Origin: Microbacterium mitrae
GTDB taxonomy: Bacteria; Actinomycetota; Actinomycetes; Actinomycetales; Microbacteriaceae
Assembly (NCBI RefSeq): GCF_008017445.1
Contig: NZ_VRSW01000001.1
Location: 1,240,001 to 1,304,000, forward strand
Direction of reading: 5' to 3'
Length of the DNA stretch: 64,000 nucleotides
Positions within the stretch are counted from its first letter, which is position 1. The number at the start of each line of letters is the position of its first letter. This document shows, one piece after another, positions 1-9,370 of the stretch. The notes beneath the pieces are model-generated. The model ran no database searches, had not been told where the DNA came from, and saw nothing but the letters and a program-made list of their open reading frames with translations. A program made the position numbers and the translations under genes.

Positions 1-614
1 GAAAACTGCGAGACGTGCAGCGGGTCGGAGTGGGAGGCCACCCCGCCAGAGGCCATCACCTTGATGGCGTGCGCGCCATCGCGTAAGAACGCGCGAATCG
101 TGCGGCGCACCTCGATCGGCCCATCGACGACGACGCCCATGTGGTGGTGCTCCGCGCACGAATCGACCCCGGGGTGATGGTTGTCGCCGTGCCCACCCGT
201 CTGGCTGAGCGCGGGCCCGGTGTAAAAGTAGTCGGGTGCGTCAAACACGCCGCGCTCGATGGCGCGGCGCAGCCCGCGGTCGCCGCCGGCCACGTCACGC
301 ACCGTGGTGAAGCCGCGCCGCAACGCATCGCCGAGCTTTCGGCTGGCCTGCAACGCGACAAAGCTGGTGGGGCTCGAATCGATGCCAAACACATCAAACT
401 CCGACGCGTAGGCGTGAAAGTGTGCGTCAATCAGCCCCGGCATGAGGGTATGACCCCGCCCGTCGATGACGACGGCGCCCTCCGGCACCGTGCCGCCGGG
501 CTGGCGCACATCGTGAATTCGGTCACCACGAATCTCAACCGTCAACCGCTCCCCCGCGGGGCGTTCCGCATCGACAACGAGGGCGTCTTCAATAACAACG
601 ATCCGCTCGCTCAT
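1..614 (-). CDS. amidohydrolase, prolidase-like (partial, 3' end outside window)
   Basis: The frame opens at an ATG whose bases overlap the stop of the upstream peptidase gene (ATGA) and runs off the left edge after about 204 codons. The visible part shows the amidohydrolase-superfamily pattern. An N-terminal beta-sandwich is followed by GLIDAHFH (the HxH metal ligands) near residue 60, a TGGHGD segment near residue 135, and IKVMASGG near residue 190, where the Lys is the usual carboxylated metal bridge. This set is typical of the COG1228 group that includes imidazolonepropionase relatives and Xaa-Pro/Xaa-Arg dipeptidases. It is the last visible gene of a peptide-transport operon next to hydroxyproline catabolism, so a role in splitting Xaa-Pro or Xaa-Hyp dipeptides in the cytoplasm is inferred. 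The remaining metal ligands lie outside the window. Confidence 0.85.
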   Translation of the reverse strand, partial: MSERIVVIEDALVVDAERPAGERLTVEIRGDRIHDVRQPGGTVPEGAVVIDGRGHTLMPGLIDAHFHAYASEFDVFGIDSSPTSFVALQASRKLGDALRRGFTTVRDVAGGDRGLRRAIERGVFDAPDYFYTGPALSQTGGHGDNHHPGVDSCAEHHHMGVVVDGPIEVRRTIRAFLRDGAHAIKVMASGGVASHSDPLHVSQF

Positions 615-2314
615 CGCGCCGCCGCCGTTGCCTGCTCGGTGATCCACATGCGAATCTCGCGCTCCAGCACCTCAAGCGGAACACTGCCGAGATCGAGCAC
701 CGCATCGTGAAAGGCGGCCGGGGTGAAGCGCTCCTGGAGTGCGTCTTCTGCCGCACGGCGCAACTGTTCGATAGCGGCTTGTCCGAGCGCGTAGGAGGGC
801 GCCTGCCCAGGCCAGGCAATGTAGCGATCAACCTCGGTCACGACCTCGTGCTCACCGATGGCGGTGTGCTCTCGCAGGTAGGCGATGGCTTGCTCGCGCG
901 TCCACCCCAGGGCGTGAAGCCCCGGGTCAATCACCATGCGCACCGCCCGCCACATCTGAAATGACAGCATGCCCAGCAACTCAAAGTCGGTGCGGTACAT
1001 ACCCATTTCTACGCCAAGGCGTTCGGTGTACAGTGCCCACCCTTCGCCAAACGCCGAGATGTACGACTTCTTGCGAAAGTCCGCCAGCCCCTCGTTTTCT
1101 ACCGCGTGCGCGACCTGAAAAGCGTGGCCGGGCGCCGCCTCATGCAGGGTCAATGCCATCAGCGAGTACAGCGGCCGCTGGTTGAGCGGATAGGTGTTGA
1201 GCACGTAAAGACCGAGACCCCCGCGGCCGAAGGTGTAGAACGGTGCGAGGTCTGCGGGCGGCTCTTCAATGCGAAATCGGGAGCGCGGAACCACGCCAAA
1301 GTACTTATCGACAACGCCGTCGAACATCTTCGCCTGCCAGGCTGCTTCGTTGAGCAGCTCCTGTGGTGTGCTGGCGTAGAACTGCGGGTCGGTTCGCATG
1401 AAGGCGAACAGCGCGGCGAGGTCGTCGCCGTACCCGAGTCGATTCGAGATCTCGCGCATCTCGGCCAGGATGGCCGCGACCGCCGCCAACCCGCGTTGAT
1501 GAATCTCTTCGGCGCTGAGCGTCGTCGTGGTGAATTCGTAAAGCTGATCGGCGTAGTACTCCGCGCCATACCGCGCGACGCTGGAGACCTCTTCCGGCAG
1601 GCCGGGCAGATATTCGTCTGTCAGAAAGTCGGCCAATTCCGCATACGCGGGGATGATCGCTTCGTCGACGATCCGTTGCGCGGCCTCGCGCCGCTCGGCC
1701 ACCGCCTGCGCCCCCAATCGCTCTGGCAGTGTCGCGAAAATGCCGCGAAACGCGTTGCCCTCATCGTCGTTCGCGACGGAGCGGGCCGTCGCGTCTCGGC
1801 CAATCATGGTGATCCGCGTCGGCCCAAACCCACGCGCGAGGCCCGCACGCATATTGCTGATGATCTCGCCCAGGTACCGCGGAATATCGGCCAGCATCGC
1901 CAGGTATGCGTCGGCTTCCGCCAGCGTGCGGTAGTCCCGCCGCGCGCCGTCGATCAGCTCGTTCCATGGCGAGCTATCAGAGTTGGCCGGCGCCTCGTAC
2001 TGCCGGTGTTTGATCTGATCTAAGCCGATGCGCGTTTGGTACGCCAATACGTCGAGATCGGCCCGGCCAACACTCGAGAGTTCGTCTCGCGCAATCGCGT
2101 CAAGCTCGTCTCGCAGGGCGTGCCAGTGTTCGGCGCGCGCCTGCTGTGCGGCGGGTGAGACGGCGGGCAGCCGGTCGGCGACGTCATCGTCGATCCAACT
2201 GATCGCATTGCCAAACTCGTTCTTGCGCCACACCCACTCGGCTTCGGCAAGCGCACGCACGCGCTCGTCTGCCGGTGTCGTCTTCGCCTCTACCTGAGTG
2301 GCCGACGATGTCAT
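611..2314 (-). CDS. DUF885 family peptidase-like protein
   Basis: A 567-aa protein of the DUF885 family. It carries LTLHEAAPGHAFQ near residue 390, the family's HExxxxH-type metal-binding signature. Helical N-terminal and C-terminal parts and the overall length fit the family. No signal peptide is visible, so it is cytoplasmic. The start is taken as the ATG that forms an ATGA overlap with the preceding ABC ATPase gene. An in-frame TTG four codons upstream (2326) is an alternative. Its stop likewise overlaps the next gene. DUF885 proteins are predicted metallopeptidases. Its place inside a peptide ABC operon suggests it trims imported peptides, but the substrate is not known. Confidence 0.88.
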   Translation of the reverse strand: MTSSATQVEAKTTPADERVRALAEAEWVWRKNEFGNAISWIDDDVADRLPAVSPAAQQARAEHWHALRDELDAIARDELSSVGRADLDVLAYQTRIGLDQIKHRQYEAPANSDSSPWNELIDGARRDYRTLAEADAYLAMLADIPRYLGEIISNMRAGLARGFGPTRITMIGRDATARSVANDDEGNAFRGIFATLPERLGAQAVAERREAAQRIVDEAIIPAYAELADFLTDEYLPGLPEEVSSVARYGAEYYADQLYEFTTTTLSAEEIHQRGLAAVAAILAEMREISNRLGYGDDLAALFAFMRTDPQFYASTPQELLNEAAWQAKMFDGVVDKYFGVVPRSRFRIEEPPADLAPFYTFGRGGLGLYVLNTYPLNQRPLYSLMALTLHEAAPGHAFQVAHAVENEGLADFRKKSYISAFGEGWALYTERLGVEMGMYRTDFELLGMLSFQMWRAVRMVIDPGLHALGWTREQAIAYLREHTAIGEHEVVTEVDRYIAWPGQAPSYALGQAAIEQLRRAAEDALQERFTPAAFHDAVLDLGSVPLEVLEREIRMWITEQATAAAR

Positions 2315-3123
2315 GACATATTCCAATCTGCCGGAAATTCCGGCGCTGCGGCAATGAGATCTCTGGTGTACTCCGCCTGCGGGTCATCGAGAACCTGCTC
2401 CGCGGTTCCGAGCTCTTCGATGCGGCCGCGGCGCATCACGGCGATATCGGTCGCGACCAGTCGCACCACCGAGAGGTCGTGAGTGATGAAGATGTAGCTG
2501 AGCCCATAGTCCAGTTGCAGATCAACCAGCAATCGCAGCACCTGAGCCTGCACCGAAACGTCGAGGGCCGAGACGGCCTCATCGCAAATGATGAGTTCTG
2601 GCCGGCATGCGATGGCGCGGGCAATACCAATGCGCTGCGCCTGACCGCCGGAGAACTGTGACGGCAACCGGTCAACGTGGTTGGGGTTCAGCCCCACGCG
2701 CTCCATGAGGTCTTGCGCAAACCCGCGCAACTCGCGACCAGGATTAAGCGACTGATACCGCAGCGGTGCCGTGATGATCTCTTCAACCGAGTGCCGCGGG
2801 TTCAGGCTCGAGTACGGGTCTTGAAAAACGAACTGCACGTTTTTGCGAAACTGGCGCATGCTGGCCGGCGACGATGCCGCCGTAAACGACTCACCGGCGA
2901 GCTGCACCGAACCCGAGGTGGGCTCCAGCAGCATGCCGCACATGCGAGCAAGCGTTGACTTGCCCGATCCGGATTCGCCGACAACGGCGAGGGTGGAACC
3001 ACGAGTGACGGACACAGAAACATCGTCAACCGCCACAAATTGCGATTTGTGCAGCCCACGCCCAACGGTGAACTCCTTGCGCAGATTCTGTGTCTGCAGA
3101 ATGGGTGTTGATGCATCGGTCAT
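2311..3123 (-). CDS. peptide ABC transporter ATPase (DppF-like)
   Basis: A 270-aa ABC ATPase of the Dpp/Opp type. Walker A reads GESGSGKST, the Q-loop region FVFQDPYSSLNPR, the signature FSGGQAQR, and Walker B LIICDEAVSALD followed by the typical VSVQAQVL. The H-loop is FITHDLSVV. It would energise import together with the second ATPase encoded just upstream. The start is the ATG in an ATGA overlap with that gene. The longer in-frame start at 3144 would overlap the neighbour by 25 bases and is less likely. Confidence 0.95.
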   Translation of the reverse strand: MTDASTPILQTQNLRKEFTVGRGLHKSQFVAVDDVSVSVTRGSTLAVVGESGSGKSTLARMCGMLLEPTSGSVQLAGESFTAASSPASMRQFRKNVQFVFQDPYSSLNPRHSVEEIITAPLRYQSLNPGRELRGFAQDLMERVGLNPNHVDRLPSQFSGGQAQRIGIARAIACRPELIICDEAVSALDVSVQAQVLRLLVDLQLDYGLSYIFITHDLSVVRLVATDIAVMRRGRIEELGTAEQVLDDPQAEYTRDLIAAAPEFPADWNMS

Positions 3124-4016
3124 GAGAACTTCGCCCCCTCCCACGGATCCTTACTTTGCGAACCAGGAACCGGAATACTGGTGGTCGTGGTCGGCGAGAG
3201 CCGGCTGTCTGCCAAGCGCGGCGTGGCCTTGAGCAGCATGCGGGTGTAGTCCGATTGCGGCCGGGTGAACACGTCGCGGGTGGGGCCTTGCTCTTGAATC
3301 TTGCCGTTTTGCAGCACCACGACGTCACGTGCCATCGTGCTCACCACTGCCAGGTCATGCGTAATGAACAGCAGCCCGGCGCCCGTCTCATCCTGAAGTT
3401 CGCGAATCAAGTCGAGCACGCGCGCTTGCACCGTCACATCGAGCGCCGTCGTCGGCTCGTCGGCGATCACCAGCGATGGCCGACAAACGAGCGCCATCGC
3501 AATCATGATGCGCTGACGCATGCCGCCGGAAAATTGGTGGGGGTACTGGTTGATGGTCTCTTTCACGCGTGGAATACCCACCCGCTCCATCGCCCCAATG
3601 GTCAGCTCGTAGGCCTCGGCACGGCTCGCCTTGTTGTGCGCGCGGTACGCCTCGCTGATCTGATTGCCGACGGTGTAGTACGGGTTCAGGCTCGACAGCG
3701 GGTCTTGAAAGATCATCGCGATCTCCGCCCCGCGAATCTTGCGCATCACGGCGTTGGGAGCACCCAGCAGTTCGCCGCCGCGAAAGCTGACCGACCCCGT
3801 TGTGGTGGCCCCCTTCGGCAGCAGCCCCATGATGGCGAGCGAGGTCAGCGACTTGCCCGACCCGGACTCACCAACCAAGCCGACGGTTCCACCCTTTTCA
3901 ATGTCAAAGCTCACGCCGTGCGTGACCTCAACGCTCTGTTTGCGGCTCTGCGGCACGCTGATGCTCAGGTCGGTGACGCTCAGCAGCGGCGCGGTGGTGT
4001 CAACCTTCTCGGTCAT
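3120..4016 (-). CDS. peptide ABC transporter ATPase (DppD-like)
   Basis: A 298-aa ABC ATPase with Walker A GESGSGKS, Q-loop MIFQDPLSSLNPYY, signature FSGGMRQR and Walker B LVIADEPTTALD. The VTVQARVLDLI stretch that follows is characteristic of the oligopeptide/dipeptide transporter subfamily. It pairs with the DppF-like subunit downstream to form the heterodimeric ATPase on the inner face of the membrane. The start ATG overlaps the stop of the permease gene (ATGA), so translation is probably coupled. It is slightly shorter than many family members because the C-terminal extension is short. Confidence 0.95.
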   Translation of the reverse strand: MTEKVDTTAPLLSVTDLSISVPQSRKQSVEVTHGVSFDIEKGGTVGLVGESGSGKSLTSLAIMGLLPKGATTTGSVSFRGGELLGAPNAVMRKIRGAEIAMIFQDPLSSLNPYYTVGNQISEAYRAHNKASRAEAYELTIGAMERVGIPRVKETINQYPHQFSGGMRQRIMIAMALVCRPSLVIADEPTTALDVTVQARVLDLIRELQDETGAGLLFITHDLAVVSTMARDVVVLQNGKIQEQGPTRDVFTRPQSDYTRMLLKATPRLADSRLSPTTTTSIPVPGSQSKDPWEGAKFS

Positions 4017-5014
4017 GCGTTCGCTCCCGTTCGTACCCGCGGGTCAAGCAGCGAGTAAATAATGTCGACCACGAGGTTGGCGACCACGACGAGCGTCGCG
4101 GCGACGAGGGTGAAGCCCATGATGACCGGCTGGTCGTTGGTGGCGATGGCGTCGCGCGCCATCTTGCCGACGCCATTGAGACCGAACACCGTTTCGGTGA
4201 TGAGCGCGCCGCCGAGAAGGGCGGCAAAGTCCATACCGACCAGGGTGACCAGCGGCGTCAGCGCCGGACGCAGCGCATGCTTGCCAACCACAACGCGCTC
4301 ACGGAGACCCTTCGCCCGCGCGGTACGCACGTAGTTTTCGCTCAGGGTGTCGATCACATTCGACCGCGTCACGCGCGTGTAGATCGCGGCATACATCAGC
4401 GCCAGCACGATCCATGGCATGAGAAACGATTGGAACCACAGCACCGGGTTTTCGGCGAAGCCGACGTTCTGCGGAAACGGCAGAATCTTCAACTGCACTA
4501 CGAGTATGAACTGCAGAAGCAGCGCCACGAAGTAGTTCGGCAGCGCGATGCCCAGCAGCGACCCGATGCGAATGGTGGAGTCAATCGCGGTGCCTTGGCG
4601 CAGCGCCGCAATGATGCCGCTGATAACGCCGAAGAACAGCCACAGAACACAGGCGCCGATCGCCAGCGTCAGCGACGTGGGGAAGCGGTCAAGCATCATG
4701 ACCTTGACCTCTTGGCCGGTCTGAAAGCTGTACCCGAGGCAGGGTGCGGCGCACTCGATAACGCTCGTGCCACTCTGCATGGTGCGACCGACGAAGAGCC
4801 CGGAGACAAACGTGACGAACTGTTCGATAAACGGGCGGTCAACGCCCAGTTGCTCACGAATCGCGGCAATGCGGTCGGGCGTGCACGTCTGGCCGCAAAT
4901 CAGAGTCGCAGGGTCCGGCGACAGCCAGAAGAAGATCGCAAAGGTGAAGAAGCAGACGACGGCGAGGGTGAGCACCGCAAAGCCGATGCGGCGCAGGAGA
5001 TACCACAGGTTCAC
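4013..5014 (-). CDS. peptide ABC transporter permease (DppB-like)
   Basis: A 333-aa integral membrane protein starting with a GTG that overlaps the preceding stop (GTGA). An N-terminal transmembrane helix (WYLLRRIGFAVLTLAVV) is followed by the long extracytoplasmic segment usual for DppB proteins and then about five more helices. The coupling EAA loop is visible as YVRTARAKGLRERVV. The extracytoplasmic loop carries Cys pairs (CGQTC and ECAAPC), an uncommon feature for this family. It forms the pore with the DppC-like subunit encoded just before it. Confidence 0.94.
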   Translation of the reverse strand: MNLWYLLRRIGFAVLTLAVVCFFTFAIFFWLSPDPATLICGQTCTPDRIAAIREQLGVDRPFIEQFVTFVSGLFVGRTMQSGTSVIECAAPCLGYSFQTGQEVKVMMLDRFPTSLTLAIGACVLWLFFGVISGIIAALRQGTAIDSTIRIGSLLGIALPNYFVALLLQFILVVQLKILPFPQNVGFAENPVLWFQSFLMPWIVLALMYAAIYTRVTRSNVIDTLSENYVRTARAKGLRERVVVGKHALRPALTPLVTLVGMDFAALLGGALITETVFGLNGVGKMARDAIATNDQPVIMGFTLVAATLVVVANLVVDIIYSLLDPRVRTGANA

Positions 5015-5964
5015 GATGCCACCGTCTTTCCGAGCTGTCGCTCGAGTTCATCGCCGATGATCATGCAGGACAGCACCGTGAGGGTCAGGAAAGTGCCGGG
5101 GATGATGAAGAACATGGGTGAGGTGGAGAACCACGGAACCGCGGAGAAGATCATCTGACCCCACGAGGGCTCGGGGGGCCGAACGCCGACACCGAGAAAG
5201 CTCAGCCCGGCTTCTGTCGCAATAAAACTCGGAATCATCAGCGTCACCATCACGATGATGGTTCCTGAGACGTTGGGCAGCACCTCGCGAAAGATGATGG
5301 AACCACGTGAGGCGCCAGAGGCGCGGGCGGCTTCAACAAACTCGCGGTTCTTGACCGACATGACCTGCCCGCGAACGACGCGGGAGATGGCCGGCCAGCC
5401 GAAAACGCTGAGCACGATGATCAGCATGACCATGCGGTTGACCTCGGGCACGGCCGAGAGAATCGCGATCATGAAGATGAGCGCCGGAAACGCCATGATG
5501 AAGTCGGTGATGCGGGAGATCACCATGTCGGTCGTGCGGCCGAAGTACCCGGCCAGCACGCCCAGTAGCACACCAATCGTCGCGGTGAGGATCGTCGCGA
5601 TAGCCGCGATGAGAAGGGATGTTCGCGCACCGAAGAGCACGCGTGCAAAGAGGTCGCGACCGTTGAGCGGCTCGACGCCGAAGGGGTGCTCGGCGCTGAT
5701 GCCACCGAGGGGGCCGATCGGCAAACCTCCCAACATGGGATCGATCAGATCTTCGTTGAACGTGTACGGGTCAACGCCGATCCATCCGGTGATCAGAGGG
5801 GCAAAGATCGCGGCGAGAATCAACAGCACCAGAAAGGTGGCGCTGGCGATGGTTGCCGGCGTCGATGCCACGGCCCGGCGGAACCGGGCGAACACCTTTG
5901 GTGCTCGCCGCGGTTCCGCAGGCCCCTGACCCTCAAGCCGTGTTGGGAGGTTCAGAGCAGCCAC
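5011..5964 (-). CDS. peptide ABC transporter permease (DppC-like)
   Basis: A 317-aa permease. A basic cytoplasmic N-terminus leads into a helix (ASATFLVLLILAAIFAPL), a periplasm-facing segment with HPFGVEPLNGRDLFARV typical of DppC, and further helices. The EAA loop reads VEAARASGASRGSIIFREVLP, and GLSFLGVGVRPPEPSWG near the end is a hallmark of the DppC/OppC family. It starts six bases after the stop of the binding-protein gene, in the same operon. Confidence 0.95.
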   Translation of the reverse strand: MAALNLPTRLEGQGPAEPRRAPKVFARFRRAVASTPATIASATFLVLLILAAIFAPLITGWIGVDPYTFNEDLIDPMLGGLPIGPLGGISAEHPFGVEPLNGRDLFARVLFGARTSLLIAAIATILTATIGVLLGVLAGYFGRTTDMVISRITDFIMAFPALIFMIAILSAVPEVNRMVMLIIVLSVFGWPAISRVVRGQVMSVKNREFVEAARASGASRGSIIFREVLPNVSGTIIVMVTLMIPSFIATEAGLSFLGVGVRPPEPSWGQMIFSAVPWFSTSPMFFIIPGTFLTLTVLSCMIIGDELERQLGKTVAS

Positions 5965-5969
5965 GATGT

Positions 5970-7724
5970 TTACTCGCCGACCTCTTTGAGACCAAGGTTG
6001 GCGTAGTAGATGTAGCCAGTCTGGGCCGGGTTGGAGAACGCGCCGCCAACGTTGGAGCCCGTCATCTGCAGGGGCGTGTCACGCACCAGCGGCACAACGG
6101 GCGCGAGGTCCATGATGGCCTTGTCGATGGCAACGTACTCCGCCTGCTGCGCTTCGGGATCGGTCATCACGCTTGCTGCATCGAGGCGCTCGGTGATGCT
6201 CGGGTCGTTGAGCTGCGAGTTGTTGTAGTTACCCGTTTCGTAGATGCGGTTGCCCGAGAACAGCGGCGACAAGAAGCCGTCACCGTTCAGCCACGAACCG
6301 CACCATCCGGTGATGGCGATGGGGTTGGCCTGGGTGGGGGTGTAGATGACCTCGTAGTAGGTCGAGGCGTCAATGATGTTGAGCTTGACGTCAATGCCCA
6401 CCTTGGCAAGCGATGCCTGCACGGACTCTGCCTGCGCCTGCCACTTCGGCAGTGCGCGCACATCCATCGTCACCTCGAAGCCGTCGGCGTAACCGGCCTC
6501 GGCAAGAAGCTCCTTCGCCTTGGCAACATCGCCCTTGTGGTCGGTGCTGGGGTAGGTGTCGAAGTCTTCCCAACCAGGAATCGACGGCAGCAGCATGTCG
6601 GTGGCAACACTCGCCATGGCCGGACCGCCGGTCGCGGTGATGACGCTCTGCTTGTCGACCGCATAGTTCACGGCCTGACGCACCTCGAGCTTGTCGAACG
6701 GCGCCTCTGTGGTGTTCATCGTCATGTACGTCGTGCAGTTGGGGATGTCACGCACGGTGCGAGCCTTGATGTCGGCGGCCTGCAACTTGGCGACGTTCGC
6801 TGCGAGCAGCGACGACGACGAGATGGCGTTCTTGTCATCACCCTGGCCGGCAAGCAGGCGCTGGTCGATGGTGTTCTGGTCGAGTCCGAGCTGAAACTCG
6901 AAGCCGTCAGGGTACGCCATGCGCACCTCGTCGGTTGCCGGATCCCACTCTTCGTTGCGCACCAGCTCCAGCTTGGAACCACGCGTGTACGAGTCGACCT
7001 GGTAGGGACCCGATGCGATGGGCATCTCGTCCAACTGCGTCGTCGTGGCGATTTGGTCTTTGGGGAACGGCGTGAACATCTGCATGGCGGCAACTTCGGA
7101 GAAGCTCGCCAGGGGCTGCTCGAGGGTGAAGGTGATCTCCTTGTCACCGTTCACGGTGATGGATTCCAGACCGGCAGGGTCTTTGTAAATGCCCTCGTAG
7201 TCTTTGGCGCCCTTGATGTACTGAATGTGAAAGTCGCTACCAACGCGCAGCGCTTGATCCATCGAACGCTCCAGGGCGTACTTGATATCAGCGGCGACAA
7301 TCTCGGTTCCGTCTTGGTACTTGATGCCGTCTTTCAGCGTGAAGGTCCACTCGGTGAAGTCTTCATTGGGCGTTCCCGCATCGGTTGCCAGGTCGCCGAC
7401 AACCTCGGGCGAGGCCATGCCGGGCTCGAACTTGTAAGTGGTGAGCTGGCGGTAGATGAGTTGGTAGAAGTTGTTCACGCCACCGTCATTGCCCATGGCT
7501 GGGTCGAGGTGGGAGAAATCCGTGGGGCTCAGCACGATGACGGTGCCGCCCTTGACGGGGTCGCCGGTGTAGACGGCAAAGCCGAGGTCGTCAACCATGG
7601 CGCCCGCACCGGCCGTGGCGTTGCCGCCGCCGGTGGTGTTTCCGGTGTCGCCGGCGCCACATCCGGTGAGCACCAGGAGGGCGGCAGCACTCGCCGCCAG
7701 CAGGGTCTTTCTTGTTCGGTTCAC
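5970..7724 (-). CDS. peptide ABC transporter substrate-binding lipoprotein
   Basis: A 584-aa extracellular binding protein of the SBP_bac_5 (DppA/OppA) family. The N-terminus has a basic start, a hydrophobic stretch and the lipobox LTGC near residue 22, so it should be a lipoprotein anchored to the outer face of the membrane. A Gly/Thr-rich linker follows. Family features include FKLDPxxKWxDG-like text (FTLKDGIKYQDGTEIVAADI) and an EVRQAVNYAVDK segment. As the first gene of the transporter operon it lies directly downstream of a GntR-type palindrome. That placement and the neighbouring pathway suggest hydroxyproline-containing peptides as ligand, but this is inference. Confidence 0.93.
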   Translation of the reverse strand: MNRTRKTLLAASAAALLVLTGCGAGDTGNTTGGGNATAGAGAMVDDLGFAVYTGDPVKGGTVIVLSPTDFSHLDPAMGNDGGVNNFYQLIYRQLTTYKFEPGMASPEVVGDLATDAGTPNEDFTEWTFTLKDGIKYQDGTEIVAADIKYALERSMDQALRVGSDFHIQYIKGAKDYEGIYKDPAGLESITVNGDKEITFTLEQPLASFSEVAAMQMFTPFPKDQIATTTQLDEMPIASGPYQVDSYTRGSKLELVRNEEWDPATDEVRMAYPDGFEFQLGLDQNTIDQRLLAGQGDDKNAISSSSLLAANVAKLQAADIKARTVRDIPNCTTYMTMNTTEAPFDKLEVRQAVNYAVDKQSVITATGGPAMASVATDMLLPSIPGWEDFDTYPSTDHKGDVAKAKELLAEAGYADGFEVTMDVRALPKWQAQAESVQASLAKVGIDVKLNIIDASTYYEVIYTPTQANPIAITGWCGSWLNGDGFLSPLFSGNRIYETGNYNNSQLNDPSITERLDAASVMTDPEAQQAEYVAIDKAIMDLAPVVPLVRDTPLQMTGSNVGGAFSNPAQTGYIYYANLGLKEVGE

Positions 7725-7807
7725 AGCAGGTCCCTTTCCTCGTCGTTGAGGTCTTTCAAAGCCGAACGCTCAGATGGCTGACAACGCTCGGTTGGTACAA
7801 TGCGGCA

Positions 7808-7821
7808 TGTGATATGTCACA
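7808..7821. promoter_or_regulatory. GntR-type operator upstream of the transporter operon
   Basis: TGTGATATGTCACA is a perfect inverted repeat (TGTGA, 4-base spacer, TCACA). It sits 84 bases upstream of the binding-protein start in a 147-base gap between two minus-strand operons. Related ATGTG/ACAT half-sites occur in front of the hydroxyproline operon and of the gntR gene in this window. The rest of the gap (7725-7871) is otherwise featureless. No convincing promoter hexamers could be assigned. Confidence 0.6.
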
Positions 7822-7871
7822 CAGCAGTCTAGAAGTGACAGCGGTGCTCGTCAACCACCACTCCGGGTTGG

Positions 7872-9341
7872 TTAGTGCGAAGACGAGCCCCACGTGCGCG
7901 AGCCACCCGCGGCGCTGCGCGTCTGCGGAACGCCCCACGGGTTCGCGTCTTGCAACGGCTCAGGCAGCACGGCCTGCGGCGCATCCTGATACGAAACTCC
8001 GCGCAAGAACCGCGTGATCGCCGCGGTGCCGACACTGGTTCCGTCACTCGTCGTTGCCGGGTACGGGCCGCCGTGTTGCATCGCGGGCGTCACCGAAACT
8101 CCCGTCGGCCACCCGCCAAACAGCACCCGGCCGCTGGTTTGCGCAAGCACGTCAATAAGGTCGGTGAGGGCACCCGACGCGAGCTCGGTATCGCGCGCGT
8201 GCACCGTGGAGGTGAGGTTGCCGGGAAAGAGCGCCGCGTGCAGTTCGGGAAGCTCTGCGGCGTCGGAATAGCGCACCACGATAGATAGCGGCCCGAACGA
8301 CTCGTGAAGCAGTTCGTCGCGGTGCGCCAGGAGCGCGTCAACATCCGTGGCCACGAGCGTTGGTGTGGCAAAGCTCTGACCGTCATCGTCGACGCGCACC
8401 CGACCCTCGACCAGAACGTCAACACCGCCGGCGCCGAGCACGGCGGCGCGGCGCTCGGCAAAGGCACGCCCAATGCCCGGATTGAGCAGACGGTGCTCGG
8501 CAAGTTCGGCGGCGGCCGTGGCCGCGGTCAGATCTGACCCGGCCGGCACGAAGAGAAAGCCCGGCTTCGTGCACAGCTGACCGGCAGAACCCGAGACCGA
8601 GCCAATGAAGCCCGCAAGCAGGGCGTCATCGACGTACGTGGCGTAGACCGGATTGACGCTGCCCAGCTCGCCGAAGAAGGGAATCGGAACGGGGCGCGAC
8701 GCGGCAATATCGGCGAGAAGGCGACCAACGTGCGTTGAGCCGGTGAAGGCGCCCGCCCGGATCCGCTCATCTTGCAGCATGGCAACACCGTTTTGCTGAC
8801 CCTCAATGAGCTGGAACACACCCTCAGGCATGCCGGCGTCGCGTAGCGCCTGAATCACCACGGCGGCCGTTGCCCGCGAAAGCTCCAGGTGCCCGGAGTG
8901 TGCCTTGACGATGACCGGGCACCCTGCCGCGAGCGCCGCGGCGGTGTCGCCACCGGCCACCGAGAACGCGAACGGAAAGTTGGAGGCGGCGAAATTGAGA
9001 ACTGGCCCGACAGGCTCAAGCATTCGCCGCACATCGGGGCGCGGACCGATGACATAGTCGGGGTCGGCGTCATCAATACGCGCGTCGAGGTAGGCGCCTG
9101 AGACAATCACATCGGCGAACAGTCGCAACTGCCACGAGGTGCGCCGCACCTCCCCCGTGAGACGGGCTTCGGTGAGCCCGGTCTCGCGCATCGCGATGGC
9201 GATGAGCTCAGCGGCCGCCGCATCGATCGCGTCGGCGACGGCGACGAGCGCGGCCCCCCGATCGCGCGGATTGGTCTTGGCGAAGGGTCGGGCAGCCAAC
9301 GCGGCGGCAGCCGCCACGGTCTCGATAGTGGTGTCAGTCAT
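7872..9341 (-). CDS. 2-oxoglutarate semialdehyde dehydrogenase (NADP+), aldehyde dehydrogenase family
   Basis: A 489-aa aldehyde dehydrogenase. The active-site Glu lies in FFGELGSVNP and the catalytic Cys in SGSAGQLCTKPG. This GELGSxNP variant is usual in the ketoglutarate-semialdehyde dehydrogenase (KGSADH) branch rather than in classical ALDHs. The reaction is 2,5-dioxopentanoate to 2-oxoglutarate, the last step of hydroxyproline (and some pentose) breakdown. The gene is the last in the row epimerase, deaminase, dehydrogenase subunits. A gap of 29 bases separates it from the epimerase gene, so it is likely in the same transcript. Confidence 0.92.
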   Translation of the reverse strand: MTDTTIETVAAAAALAARPFAKTNPRDRGAALVAVADAIDAAAAELIAIAMRETGLTEARLTGEVRRTSWQLRLFADVIVSGAYLDARIDDADPDYVIGPRPDVRRMLEPVGPVLNFAASNFPFAFSVAGGDTAAALAAGCPVIVKAHSGHLELSRATAAVVIQALRDAGMPEGVFQLIEGQQNGVAMLQDERIRAGAFTGSTHVGRLLADIAASRPVPIPFFGELGSVNPVYATYVDDALLAGFIGSVSGSAGQLCTKPGFLFVPAGSDLTAATAAAELAEHRLLNPGIGRAFAERRAAVLGAGGVDVLVEGRVRVDDDGQSFATPTLVATDVDALLAHRDELLHESFGPLSIVVRYSDAAELPELHAALFPGNLTSTVHARDTELASGALTDLIDVLAQTSGRVLFGGWPTGVSVTPAMQHGGPYPATTSDGTSVGTAAITRFLRGVSYQDAPQAVLPEPLQDANPWGVPQTRSAAGGSRTWGSSSH

Positions 9342-9370
9342 GATTCCTCCGCGCGCGGGTGAGCGCGCTG

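Noticed and set aside
5853-7781. 642-aa plus-strand frame opposite the binding-protein gene
   Set aside because: Antisense shadow: the minus-strand frame encodes a clear lipoprotein with family motifs.
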